Positions 36,032-45,121 of a stretch of DNA of 64,000 nt are shown here, one piece after another. Location of the stretch: positions 62,001 through 126,000 of the forward strand of contig NZ_AAWS01000024.1 of the NCBI RefSeq assembly GCF_000169175.1. Reading direction: 5' to 3'. The notes under the pieces were generated by a model. That model was not told where the DNA came from. It ran no database searches and saw only the letters and a list, made by a program, of their open reading frames with translations. Position 1 is the first letter of the stretch. The number at the start of each line of letters is the position of its first letter. The translations under genes and the position numbers were made by a program. The DNA is from Microscilla marina ATCC 23134. Lineage in GTDB: Bacteria > Bacteroidota > Bacteroidia > Cytophagales > Microscillaceae.

Positions 36032-36874
36032 CTATAACCTTAAAAAACAATCGAGATTTTTCTTTTGATTATCTTTATGCCAATAAATCACAATATTGCT
36101 TATAAATTCAGCATCCCGAATGGGTATAAAAACCAGGTTATCTTCTACTTTATTGGGTTTGCTCATGAGAGTACACCCCACACCAGAAGTTACCAACCCT
36201 TTCACCACCTCATCATTTTCTGTGGCAAAAACAGGGTTAATCTTTATATGTTCGTTTGCCAGCTTTGTATATACATCATTATACAGAGTGCAGGCAGTTC
36301 TGGTAATAAATGGCAAACCATCGAGTTGTTTCAGATAAATACTTTGTTTCGAAGCTAACTCATGTCCTTTATGAACTGTAAGCATTAACCTTTCTTCATA
36401 CAAAAAGCTACTAAAGAAAGCGGGGTCGGTAATGTCATGTTCCTTCGCAATCACACAATCTAACTCTTCTTGTATCAGTTGTTTCTTTAATTCCTCGGCA
36501 CTACCATCAATAATTTTGATTGCATACTCAGGGTATTGGTTTTTATACTTATTGAATTTCGGAAGGATTGCATCCATCAAAATATTTTTCAGTAACCCCA
36601 CTGATAAGTTCTTGCTTTCATGATGATTGTAGGTTAACTCAATCTTATTCCAACAAGCCATCAATTCCTTCGCCATATCCTTAAGTTTTTCACCCTCAGG
36701 TGTCAGACGAACATTTCGTTTGTCTCTGTAAAACAGTTTACAGTCCAGTTGTTCTTCCAACTTCTTTATTCCTGCGGAAAAAGTAGATTGCACAACATTC
36801 ATTTTCTCGGCTGCCCTGGTAAAGTTGTGGGTATCGGCCAGCACCAGGTAGTATTTTATAAACTGAAGATTCAT
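36032..36874 (-). CDS. LysR family transcriptional regulator
   Basis: 280 residues. The N-terminal winged HTH is typical: MNLQFIKYYLVLADTHNFTR, then AAEKMNVVQSTFSAGIKKLE and FYRDKRNVRLTPEGEKL. The C-terminal part is the two-lobed effector-binding domain (ILPKFNKYKNQYPEYAIKII and GLVTSGVGCTLMSK). It is transcribed divergently from a peroxiredoxin-like gene, the standard arrangement for a LysR regulator and its target. The presence of C264-type sequence (GVGCTLM) next to a redox enzyme invites comparison with OxyR, but OxyR-type cysteine spacing was not confirmed. Confidence 0.93.
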   Translation of the reverse strand: MNLQFIKYYLVLADTHNFTRAAEKMNVVQSTFSAGIKKLEEQLDCKLFYRDKRNVRLTPEGEKLKDMAKELMACWNKIELTYNHHESKNLSVGLLKNILMDAILPKFNKYKNQYPEYAIKIIDGSAEELKKQLIQEELDCVIAKEHDITDPAFFSSFLYEERLMLTVHKGHELASKQSIYLKQLDGLPFITRTACTLYNDVYTKLANEHIKINPVFATENDEVVKGLVTSGVGCTLMSKPNKVEDNLVFIPIRDAEFISNIVIYWHKDNQKKNLDCFLRL

Positions 36875-36886
36875 AATCGTTTTTTT

Positions 36887-36910
36887 AGATTATTGTTATC
36901 AAAATAATCT
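36887..36910. promoter_or_regulatory. Candidate LysR operator
   Basis: The inverted repeat AGATTAT-10 bp-ATAATCT lies in the 116-bp gap between the divergent LysR and peroxiredoxin genes and contains the T-N11-A pattern expected of LysR sites. A half site AAAGATTATC recurs about 15 bp further on. Confidence 0.5.
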
Positions 36911-36990
36911 GTTTTTAATTACCAAAGATTATCAATTATTTTGTATCGTCAAAATCAATAAGTACAGTATCATTAATCATATATACAGCA

Positions 36991-37638
36991 ATGAATTTTC
37001 AAGAAAAACTTCAATCGCTTGTTGAACGCATTGAAGGGAATATGTCAGCAGAGTCTTTGAAAATAATGCACAAAGCCACCCAAGAGTTGGTAGCTTCAGG
37101 TATCCAGGAAGGCGTGCTAAAAACCAATGACCAAATTCCTTTATTTGCTCTTCATGATCAAAACGGGTCCATACAATCTTCTGAGGAATTATTGAAACAA
37201 GGACCGTTGATACTCACATTTTATCGCGGGTTTTGGTGTCCATATTGTAACGCCGACCTGGTGAATCTTAACAAACACGTCCAGGAGATTGAGTATTTAG
37301 GAGCAAAACTTTTCGCCGTTTCTCCTGAGTTGCCAGTATATTCTCAAAAAATAATTAGCACTCAAAGACTAAAGTATGGTATTCTCTATGATTCCAATAA
37401 TCAATTGGCTGCACAAATAGGGCTTAAGTGGTTTATGAAAGAGCCCTTAAAATCGCTCTATAGAGATCAATTCAATATCAACCTGAACCAATATCATGGC
37501 GACCAAGAATGGGCATTGCCAATGCCTGCCAGGGTATTAGTGGGCAAAGGTGGTATCATCAAATATATTGAAAGCGATCCTGATTACAGAAAACGACCCA
37601 ATGTGGATGCTTTGATTAAAGTATTAAAAACACTCTAA
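36991..37638 (+). CDS. AhpC/TSA-like peroxiredoxin family protein
   Basis: 215 residues. A thioredoxin fold follows an N-terminal helical extension: QIPLFALHDQNGS, then GPLILTFYRGFWCPYC with a CPYC motif at C83/C86. The CxxC in place of the usual single peroxidatic cysteine motif TxxC is typical of a Bacteroidota/Proteobacteria peroxiredoxin-like subfamily that probably acts as a thiol oxidoreductase or reduces peroxides. No signal peptide is present, so it is cytosolic. The divergent LysR gene probably regulates it. Confidence 0.88.
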   Translation: MNFQEKLQSLVERIEGNMSAESLKIMHKATQELVASGIQEGVLKTNDQIPLFALHDQNGSIQSSEELLKQGPLILTFYRGFWCPYCNADLVNLNKHVQEIEYLGAKLFAVSPELPVYSQKIISTQRLKYGILYDSNNQLAAQIGLKWFMKEPLKSLYRDQFNINLNQYHGDQEWALPMPARVLVGKGGIIKYIESDPDYRKRPNVDALIKVLKTL

Positions 37639-38628
37639 AAACACAGGCGTTGATTTTATTCAATTTTGGTCAGTGTTGAAAATGCTGGGCAATTATGTAC
37701 ATCAATAGAGCGGGTTTGAGTACATCTGGAAAGTTTGTTAGTCAGTAGTACATTTGAAAATCATTATAATTACCCGCTTTTTTCTGATGGTTGAAAGTAA
37801 GCATAATCTGGTATGCAGGTACTACAGTAAAACGTTGAATGTTGTGGTGATACACTGACAACCAGTACTTTGAAAGAAGTTTAACTGTTCATTGTCCCAT
37901 TTATTGTCCTTCAGAAATCCCCCCAGGAAACTTGTCTTAACCAACCAGGATCGGCTACTTTGACTTATCAACACATCAGGGTAATCTTCCTTCGAAAAAC
38001 AACTCACCTTACATGAGAAAAGGGCTGATTGTGTAAAAGTTAACAGCATCCGGTCTTGTCTTGGCCATCGTTTTGAAGTCAATCGAGGCAAAACGCAAGT
38101 AATCGCCAGCGACAAGGATATTCATTAAATACTCACTATTTATCAAGCCAATTGCCAAAGGCTCACCTAAGGTTAATTTCTGAATTTGGCAAATAACTGA
38201 TTATTTAAATTTTTGAGATACTGGATATTGCCTGCATAGTGCATTAGGGATTAAATAAGTTGCCTATTAATTTGGATGAATTAACTACGTTGAGCTCGCG
38301 AAAAGCTCGGTTTTGTTTTCTGACAAGTCGTGAAAATGACGGATAGTTCGCTTTCTGAATTCCGATGCATATCGGAACCTTAGCTATCTAACTTTTTTAC
38401 GAGGGAGTCAGGGGGCAAAAGCTCAGAGTCCTCCGAGAACAAGCTCGGAGCTGTGAGCCGAACTTGATTCGGGGACGCCAAATAACCGAGCCTACAGCTC
38501 TGCTGTGGCGAGCTCTGCGAAGCTAATATGTGAGTAACTTAGTCCCTGGTGCACTAGGTATGTTACATTCTTATTACCCAAAAGCAGGTCATCTCCAGCA
38601 CTTTTTTTATTCTTCTAATACACTTATT
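37639..38628. other. Intergenic region, no confident gene
   Basis: About 1 kb. A 97-codon minus-strand frame (37822-38115) has no recognisable motif and is not called. The stretch 38400-38520 is GC-richer, with short imperfect repeats such as GCTCGGAGCTGTGAGC and GGCGAGCTCTGCG. A relative of the GGGCAAAAG motif is at about 38411. Confidence 0.4.
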
Positions 38629-41600
38629 ATGAAATGTGTAAATTCTTTTTTTAACATTAGGTCATTCTCTTTTTTAAGGCATTTTTTCAAGCTGTGTAGT
38701 CTTGCCTTTTGTTTGGTAGCTTTGGATAGCACCACCACAAAAGCTCAAATTAGTTCAGTAGCCAACCCTGCCTCAGCATTAATTGCAGGTGGTTTCGAGC
38801 AAATCAATATCACCGATTCACGCGGTTTTATGTACATCAATGGTGCTCATTCGGGAATGACTTTCGCCAATGGCGGTGGCGTATCGGGCAACAATACAGG
38901 GTTTACCAAAAACAACCCCAATGCGCCTCAAGGCAGTCAGGTCTTGTTTTTACAAAACAGTGGCAGTGTCCAAGGATCCATATATGTGTCTTCTTGGGGC
39001 TATTATCGTCTTATCTACAAATCGGCTGTTCGGGCGGGCAACACCAAAGCAGTAAGGGTAGAGATCAGTGGGGCAAAAATTTCGGAGGCTACCATTCCTG
39101 GTAGTAACTATACCCAAATGCATAGTTTGCCTGTATACCTCAACCCAGGTTGGCACTCCTTCAAGTTTACAGGGGTAAACCTGATTGCGGGTGACCATAC
39201 CGCTTTTGTAGACGACATTCGTTTGCAGCGGGTACACGACTGGCGTGACGCCAATGCCTGGTCGCCTCGTCGAGTACCCAACGCCAACGATGCAGTCACC
39301 ATCAGCGCAGGTACAGCAGTGGTGCCCGTGGGCAATTTTCAGGTAAAAAGCATTACTGTAAACGGGCATTTACAAGCAAGTATAAGCTCTCATGCCAACA
39401 TTACCACCAATAGCATAATGATTATGGGTGGCAATGCCCGGATGGAGTTTGGGCAAGAACGCGTGCCTCAGCCCCACAAAATGAGCATCACACTAAATGC
39501 TCCTTATAGTGCCCGCAATGCGAACCCTAATATGGGCAACAACTTTATAGGCGTAATGGGAGGAGGCATACTTCATTTGCATGGAGTACAAAAGAAAAGC
39601 TGGACTAAAGTACAAGATGACTTAGGGAACGCCCACATCAGGCTTACCGAAGCCACTAGTTGGCAAGCAGGTGACCAAATAGTGGTTACCTCTAAAACTA
39701 ATAATTGGAACCAAGCCGAAAAACGAACTATAGAAGCCGTAGGCGAAGGTGGGAAGCTATTACGTTTTACTCAAAACCTTAGTTATAACCATCAGGGTGC
39801 TGTGAGAAACTACAGCAGGCCATCGCATGCAGTAAAAAACTGGTCTGCCGACTTACGCCCTGAAGTAGGTTTGTTAAGCCATAGTATCAAAATCCAAGGG
39901 CACCCACAAGGAAACGCCCAAGGCTATGGAGGGCATATCATGATTATGAACAATGGCAAAGCTTATGTAGAGGATGTGGAGCTTTTTAATATGGGGCAAA
40001 AAGCTATTCTGGGGCGCTATCCTTATCATTGGCATATGTTGGGCAATGTAGGGGCTGGTCAGTACCTTAAAAACTCAAGTGTACACCAGTCTTACAACCG
40101 CGCAATCACCATTCATGGCACAGAAAGCACCTTGGTCGAAAACAACTTTTGTTATGATCATATTGGGCATGGTGTTTTTCTGGAAAATGGCAGCGAACGT
40201 TTCAATGTCATCCGTAAAAATGTAGTTTTATTAACCAAGCGTCCCGCTCCAGGGCAGCACCTTACCTTTTCTGAAGATGCAACAAATCCGTCCATTAATG
40301 CAATTCAAAATCGTACTCCAGCCAGTTTCTGGATTACCAACCCTCAAAATACTTTTGAGCAAAATATAGCCGCAGGTACTGAGGGTACTGGCTATTGGTT
40401 TGCCTTTCCTCAAAAACCTATGGGTGAATCGGCAAGTGATCCTCGTTTTAGTGCATTGGAACCTTACAAAGCTCCCCTTATCAAGTTTGACCGAAATACT
40501 GCGCATAGTTGTATGAATGGACTTGACATATTTGACCAACTCAATAGTGATCATTCTATTCGTGGCAATGGTGGTTGGGACCATACAGACAGACACTGGC
40601 TGACCAATTGCTTATGGTATGCCAATGATTTGGGGGTATACACTGGTACTGGTCGTCAGAGGTCGACATACAAAAAGAGTAATAACCTCATTTTTGAGAA
40701 GAACATGTTTGTAGCCAACAAAAAGTCTACGATGTTTGCCAGCTATAGCATTGCCAGCAATTCGTTGTTTGTAGCCCATGCTGGGCTCAACCTGTGGCCA
40801 GCCAATACTGAACGCTTTGCCTATCTAGTGTACGATGGGGCTGGACAGTTGCACAATTGCCATTTAGTGGGTTGGAATCACTCCCAAGCCAATTTGTTTG
40901 ATAATATTGGGGCAGGCAACAAACATGTCAATCACTACTTTGCGGGCAATACCCTGAACCACGGCGGAACCCCGCGTATTTTGCTCCCTAACTATGACAT
41001 TAAACCAATACCAGATTATATAACTGCTCATAATAACCTTCAACCTCGGATTTGGTCGATGGCGATCCGTGATTTGAGTGGCACTATCAGTGGCAAAGCC
41101 AACACTTCTATTGTCAGCAATCATCCTTTTTTGCTGGTAGGTGATGAATACAAACCTACCAACTGGATCAGAGCCTATCGCAGTGACCATCACTTTGCTT
41201 TTGCTGCACTTTCTTATCAACTAAAAGCCAATAGCAACCCTAATGTAGTGGTGACCCGTACTAAAAGTGGCACACCGGATGCTTCGGTGTATTATATTCC
41301 AGGCGCTCATTCTTATAAAGAACACCATCAATTGCCCTTAATTGTCAATGAAGGTTTTTTGTATACCTATCGTTATGAGTCATTGCCCAACAAGAAAAAG
41401 GTGATATTAAGAATGGCAGATGCTTTTGAGGGAGACGACTACATGTTACGTTTTAAAGACTTTGGGAAGTTAGGCGGCTTGAGTATCACTACTACTCAGC
41501 TAAACGGGGGCAATGTACCAGCATATAGTAGCTATAGTGCTTTGCAAGGCGCAACCAGCACGGGCTATTATAAGAACGGAACTGATGTGTACCTTAAAGT

Positions 41601-42465
41601 AGTGGCTAAAGCACGATTGATTGGTACTGAAGCCGATGAACAGGTGACCATTCAATGGTCTACTAACTTTACAGTAGCAAAGATTGACACGGATGGCGAC
41701 GAAATGTCAGATTTGGACGAGTTAAATGCAGGGCGACACCCTTTTGATGCCAGCGATTTGGGCGCTTATTTTAATACTCCCGGCAATCTTGAAGGATGGA
41801 CAAGCAGTAGTAATGTAAGCAATTTAAGAGTCGAAGGCGGTTTTCTGAAGGGGGTATCTTCGGGCAGTGGCGATGCCCAAATCAGAAATAACCCTTACCA
41901 CTTTAACGCCGATAGGGTCAAAACCATTCAGGTACACATGAGGGCTTCAGTCAATACCTTGGTGCAGTTGTTTTTTACTACCAATACCGATGGGGCTTAT
42001 GGAGGAAGTAAGGTAGTTTCTATAAATTATACAGGCAATGGTAACTATCAAACCCTTACTTTTAATGTGGGAGCTAACGCTGCCTGGAACGGCAAGATCA
42101 CCCGCTTACGCCTTGATCCAGTCAATGGAGTAAATATTTCCTTTGACATTTTCTGGATTAGAGCACAATGTGTTGGCTGTCCCATTAATGGTGCGTCTTA
42201 TCGCTCTGCCAAGGCCGAAGTGAAAACTGCTGAGCCTGCATTTACAACATTAGAACAATCACAAAAAATTATTGTTTACCCCAATCCGGTAGATGATAGA
42301 CTTTATGTAAAAGGGGTGAAAAAAGGGACACAAGTTCAAGTTTTGAGTGCACAAGGTCAAGTCTTGAAAACACTTCAGTATCAAGGAATGATTGACTTCT
42401 CCTCTTTTAGTAAGGGGTTGTATTTCTTGAAAATAGGAAAAGAAGTGTATAAATTGGTTAAATAA
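38629..42465 (+). CDS. Secreted G8-domain / parallel beta-helix protein with T9SS sorting domain
   Basis: 1278 residues from the ATG at 38629, which begins the signal peptide (MKCVNSFFNIRSF, cleavage near TTKAQ); a GTG at 38530 is less likely. After a carbohydrate-binding-like beta domain comes a G8 domain (HDWRDANAWSPRRVPNANDA) and a long right-handed beta-helix related to CEMIP/TMEM2-type proteins (GGHIMIMNNGKAYVEDVELF, then YPYHWHMLGNVG and SYNRAITIHGTESTLVENNF). An acidic calcium-like loop DTDGDEMSDLDEL precedes a jelly-roll region and a T9SS type A sorting domain (IVYPNPVDDRLYVKG to KGLYFLKIGKEVYKL). Related animal proteins bind or cut hyaluronan, so a polysaccharide target on the cell surface is likely. 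The enzyme activity is unproven. Confidence 0.88.
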   Translation: MKCVNSFFNIRSFSFLRHFFKLCSLAFCLVALDSTTTKAQISSVANPASALIAGGFEQINITDSRGFMYINGAHSGMTFANGGGVSGNNTGFTKNNPNAPQGSQVLFLQNSGSVQGSIYVSSWGYYRLIYKSAVRAGNTKAVRVEISGAKISEATIPGSNYTQMHSLPVYLNPGWHSFKFTGVNLIAGDHTAFVDDIRLQRVHDWRDANAWSPRRVPNANDAVTISAGTAVVPVGNFQVKSITVNGHLQASISSHANITTNSIMIMGGNARMEFGQERVPQPHKMSITLNAPYSARNANPNMGNNFIGVMGGGILHLHGVQKKSWTKVQDDLGNAHIRLTEATSWQAGDQIVVTSKTNNWNQAEKRTIEAVGEGGKLLRFTQNLSYNHQGAVRNYSRPSHAVKNWSADLRPEVGLLSHSIKIQGHPQGNAQGYGGHIMIMNNGKAYVEDVELFNMGQKAILGRYPYHWHMLGNVGAGQYLKNSSVHQSYNRAITIHGTESTLVENNFCYDHIGHGVFLENGSERFNVIRKNVVLLTKRPAPGQHLTFSEDATNPSINAIQNRTPASFWITNPQNTFEQNIAAGTEGTGYWFAFPQKPMGESASDPRFSALEPYKAPLIKFDRNTAHSCMNGLDIFDQLNSDHSIRGNGGWDHTDRHWLTNCLWYANDLGVYTGTGRQRSTYKKSNNLIFEKNMFVANKKSTMFASYSIASNSLFVAHAGLNLWPANTERFAYLVYDGAGQLHNCHLVGWNHSQANLFDNIGAGNKHVNHYFAGNTLNHGGTPRILLPNYDIKPIPDYITAHNNLQPRIWSMAIRDLSGTISGKANTSIVSNHPFLLVGDEYKPTNWIRAYRSDHHFAFAALSYQLKANSNPNVVVTRTKSGTPDASVYYIPGAHSYKEHHQLPLIVNEGFLYTYRYESLPNKKKVILRMADAFEGDDYMLRFKDFGKLGGLSITTTQLNGGNVPAYSSYSALQGATSTGYYKNGTDVYLKVVAKARLIGTEADEQVTIQWSTNFTVAKIDTDGDEMSDLDELNAGRHPFDASDLGAYFNTPGNLEGWTSSSNVSNLRVEGGFLKGVSSGSGDAQIRNNPYHFNADRVKTIQVHMRASVNTLVQLFFTTNTDGAYGGSKVVSINYTGNGNYQTLTFNVGANAAWNGKITRLRLDPVNGVNISFDIFWIRAQCVGCPINGASYRSAKAEVKTAEPAFTTLEQSQKIIVYPNPVDDRLYVKGVKKGTQVQVLSAQGQVLKTLQYQGMIDFSSFSKGLYFLKIGKEVYKLVK

Positions 42466-42476
42466 CCAAGGAGTGT

Positions 42477-42537
42477 ATACCAATCTGCCAGCTAAATTTT
42501 CATATGATATTTGGTAGGTAGATTGGTATTGTTTTTT
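42477..42537 (+). terminator. Intrinsic terminator after the G8 protein gene
   Basis: ATACCAATCTGCC pairs with GGTAGATTGGTAT (12 of 13 positions plus one wobble) around a 27-nt loop, followed by TGTTTTTTG. Confidence 0.65.
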
Positions 42538-42705
42538 GTAGGAAGATATTGAGCTTTTGTGAGCTGTTGTATATCAGTGGACACTGTATTTTACTATTCG
42601 CCTAAAAATAGTTGATGTTATTTCTAGCAATATAACAATTATTCAGTATTTTTCACTTATTGAATTACGCTAAAATATACCACTATACATATTTACAACA
42701 CTGCT

Positions 42706-44937
42706 ATGCTACTGTATTTCCGGATTTCAATATGCAGCATTTTTATTGTGTTTTTCTTTTTATCTCACCAAAGCCCGGCTCAGCGAAAAACCATTGACAG
42801 CCTTCAACTACTTTTGTTAAACCGCCCCGATCATACCCAGCAAATCACTATACTCAACCAATTAGCTATGCTTTATAGGCGCATTAGCCCCGAAAAAGGG
42901 TTGCAGTATGCAAAAAAAGCCCAGAACATAGCCACCCATCAAGCTAAAGCATCTCAAATTGCTGCAAGTAATCAAACGCTGGCAGTATTGTACACCAAAC
43001 TTAAGAAATACCCACAAGCCCAGACTCACCTAAATAAGGCAAGGTTGTTTTATGAAGAAGCACAAAGTTTTAAAGACCTGGCAAAAGTATACTTGCTCAA
43101 GGGGAATATGATGGACGACCAAAATGAAAGTAAACAAGCTACCACAGCTTATAAAAAAGCTTTTGAGTTTTTGAAAAAAGTAAGCACAAGTAAAGAGCAA
43201 GATTTGGTCAAGTTGAAGGTGAAAATACACAATAACTTAGGCAATGTATACAGCAATACAGGAAACTTTGCCGAAGCTCAAAAACACTACCTGGAGGCTT
43301 TAGAACTGTCAACTCAGAAAAAACATCAGGTAAGTATCTATATCAACCTTATACAAATTAATCGCAATTTAGCCGATTATGGTCAAGCACTTTTGTATAG
43401 CAAAAAAGCGCTTGAGCTTGCTAAAGAAATAAGTGATGCCAGTAACATTGCTGATATATATCGCCTTCAGGGGCAGGTATATGAATTTCAGAGCGTGCAC
43501 GAAGAGGCTCTTAAGCTGTACAATCAAGCTTTAGAGATACATTCGAAGTTAGGTGACACCACCAAGTTGTTATATAGCCTCACAGGTATAGCAAGTGTAT
43601 ATACCAAACTAGAAAAATACGAACAAGGGTTGAAGCTGTACAACAAAGCTTTAAGTATGGCAGTCAAGGTAAGTCACAAAGCCTTTGAGATGAACATCAA
43701 AAGCAATATTGCGGTATTATATTTTGCTGACAAGGACTACCAAAAATCTTTGGAAGTATACAACGAAGCATTGATGTATTTTGAAAAAAAAGGAATGCTT
43801 CACCAACAGGGAACCAGCTTGCATGGAGTAGGGAGCATCTATTTTGAGCAACAGCAATACCAAAAGGCTCTGAGTCATTATTTAAAAGCATATTCCATAT
43901 TCAAACAAATCAACGATAAGTACTACAAGGCCTATGTAGCCAATGATGTAAGCAAAGTAATGACCCGTTTGAAACGCTACCCAAAGTCAAGAGAATATGC
44001 TAGTGAAGCCGTAAAAATTGCAGAACAATTAAATGCCAAGGATATATTATTAGAAAGCTATCGCCATCAATATGTGCTCGATTCATTGCAAGGAGATTTC
44101 TTTGGCGCATTGAAAAACCATCAAAAACATAGCAGGATTCGACAAGAGTTGAATGATATAAAAAAAGCAAAACAAACAGCGTTTTTACGGGTAAATTATG
44201 GTCTAAAAGAGAAAGAAGAGTTGTTAAAGGCGAAGGGAAAAGAAAATAAATTGTTGCAAGAGCAAAACCGCTATAAACAAATACAGGTATTGTTTTTAGC
44301 CGTTGGAATGGGTGTTTTATGTTTGGGAGCTGTTTGGCTCAGATGGCTGATAAAGAACAATCATAAAAAAAATGAGCAATTGCTTAAATTTAAAAATACA
44401 GAAAAACAATTGTTACAACAACAGCTTAAATACAAAGAAATAGAGGGACAAATTTTGCATCAGCAATTGGAAACAGATCAACATGAGCAACTTGTGATCA
44501 GGGAGAAACTTGAAACAAAAGACCATGAACTCACCAAACAATCGTTGTATCTGATTCAATACACCCAACTGCTTGAAGTGGCACTGAAAGAAATTCAGGA
44601 AATGATTAAACTAAATGATTCTCCAGCGAAAACTCGTCTAAAAGACTTGGCAAAACGTATTAAAAAAGAGTTTTCACGGCGAAGTCCCTGGGAAAACTTT
44701 ACCCAGACTTTTGAAATGGCTCATCCCAATTTTTATAAAAGGCTTAGGCAACGGTTTCCTGACTTGACCGAATATGACCTCAAGCTTTGTGCGCTGTTGC
44801 GCCTGGGGTTTGAGTCACGCGAACTGGCTTCTATTCTCAACATTACTTTAGATAGTGCCAAAAAAGCCCGCTTTCGCCTGCGGAAAAAAATGAAAATATC
44901 CGAGCAGGATTTGTCAGGCTTTATGCGGGATATTTAA
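42706..44937 (+). CDS. TPR sensor with membrane helix and C-terminal HTH (array copy 1)
   Basis: 743 residues. It has a signal peptide/anchor (MLLYFRISICSIFIVFFFLS, cleavage near SPAQ) and about ten tetratricopeptide repeats (for example NIADIYRLQGQVYEFQ and ALKLYNQALEIHSKLGD). A membrane helix follows at about 525-548 (VLFLAVGMGVLCLGAVWL), then a coiled coil and a C-terminal LuxR/sigma-4-like HTH (DLKLCALLRLGFESRELASI, then LDSAKKARFRLRKK). The layout predicts periplasmic TPRs sensing a protein or peptide and a cytoplasmic DNA-binding end. It is the first and most diverged N-terminal half of a five-gene series, but its last ~80 residues are nearly identical to copies 2-4. Confidence 0.88.
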   Translation: MLLYFRISICSIFIVFFFLSHQSPAQRKTIDSLQLLLLNRPDHTQQITILNQLAMLYRRISPEKGLQYAKKAQNIATHQAKASQIAASNQTLAVLYTKLKKYPQAQTHLNKARLFYEEAQSFKDLAKVYLLKGNMMDDQNESKQATTAYKKAFEFLKKVSTSKEQDLVKLKVKIHNNLGNVYSNTGNFAEAQKHYLEALELSTQKKHQVSIYINLIQINRNLADYGQALLYSKKALELAKEISDASNIADIYRLQGQVYEFQSVHEEALKLYNQALEIHSKLGDTTKLLYSLTGIASVYTKLEKYEQGLKLYNKALSMAVKVSHKAFEMNIKSNIAVLYFADKDYQKSLEVYNEALMYFEKKGMLHQQGTSLHGVGSIYFEQQQYQKALSHYLKAYSIFKQINDKYYKAYVANDVSKVMTRLKRYPKSREYASEAVKIAEQLNAKDILLESYRHQYVLDSLQGDFFGALKNHQKHSRIRQELNDIKKAKQTAFLRVNYGLKEKEELLKAKGKENKLLQEQNRYKQIQVLFLAVGMGVLCLGAVWLRWLIKNNHKKNEQLLKFKNTEKQLLQQQLKYKEIEGQILHQQLETDQHEQLVIREKLETKDHELTKQSLYLIQYTQLLEVALKEIQEMIKLNDSPAKTRLKDLAKRIKKEFSRRSPWENFTQTFEMAHPNFYKRLRQRFPDLTEYDLKLCALLRLGFESRELASILNITLDSAKKARFRLRKKMKISEQDLSGFMRDI

Positions 44938-44967
44938 ATTTTTTTTTTTTACTCGTTGCAACTGAAT

Positions 44968-45121
44968 GATATGTAACCACTTTACTTACAGTGATTTAAG
45001 CTTAAATAAGTTGTCCAAGAGCCCTTGGAATGTCTACGTTAAATCCGGTAAATTATTATGTAACCTACATTCTCTCAAGTTTAATTGCCACAAAATACCT
45101 ATTCACCACAAAATAAAAGCT
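44968..45121 (+). promoter_or_regulatory. Conserved leader of TPR-HTH copy 2
   Basis: About 154 bp upstream of the ATG at 45122 are nearly identical to 47136-47289 upstream of copy 3 (blocks ATATGTAACCACTTTACTTA, then AATTGCCACAAAATACC). The final ~50 bp also precede copy 4 (49384-49428). The leader has been duplicated with the gene and probably contains the promoter and 5' UTR. An in-frame ATG at 44966 would translate it, but the signal peptide starts at 45122. Confidence 0.6.

Noticed and set aside
37822-38115. 97-codon minus-strand frame
   Set aside because: Parts look protein-like, but there is no motif, no clear start context and no repeat or neighbour to support it. Evidence was too weak to call a gene.
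44966-45121. N-terminal 52-residue extension of TPR-HTH copy 2 (and the same for copy 3)
   Set aside because: The extension precedes a good signal peptide, is not present in copy 4, and is better explained as a duplicated leader region.
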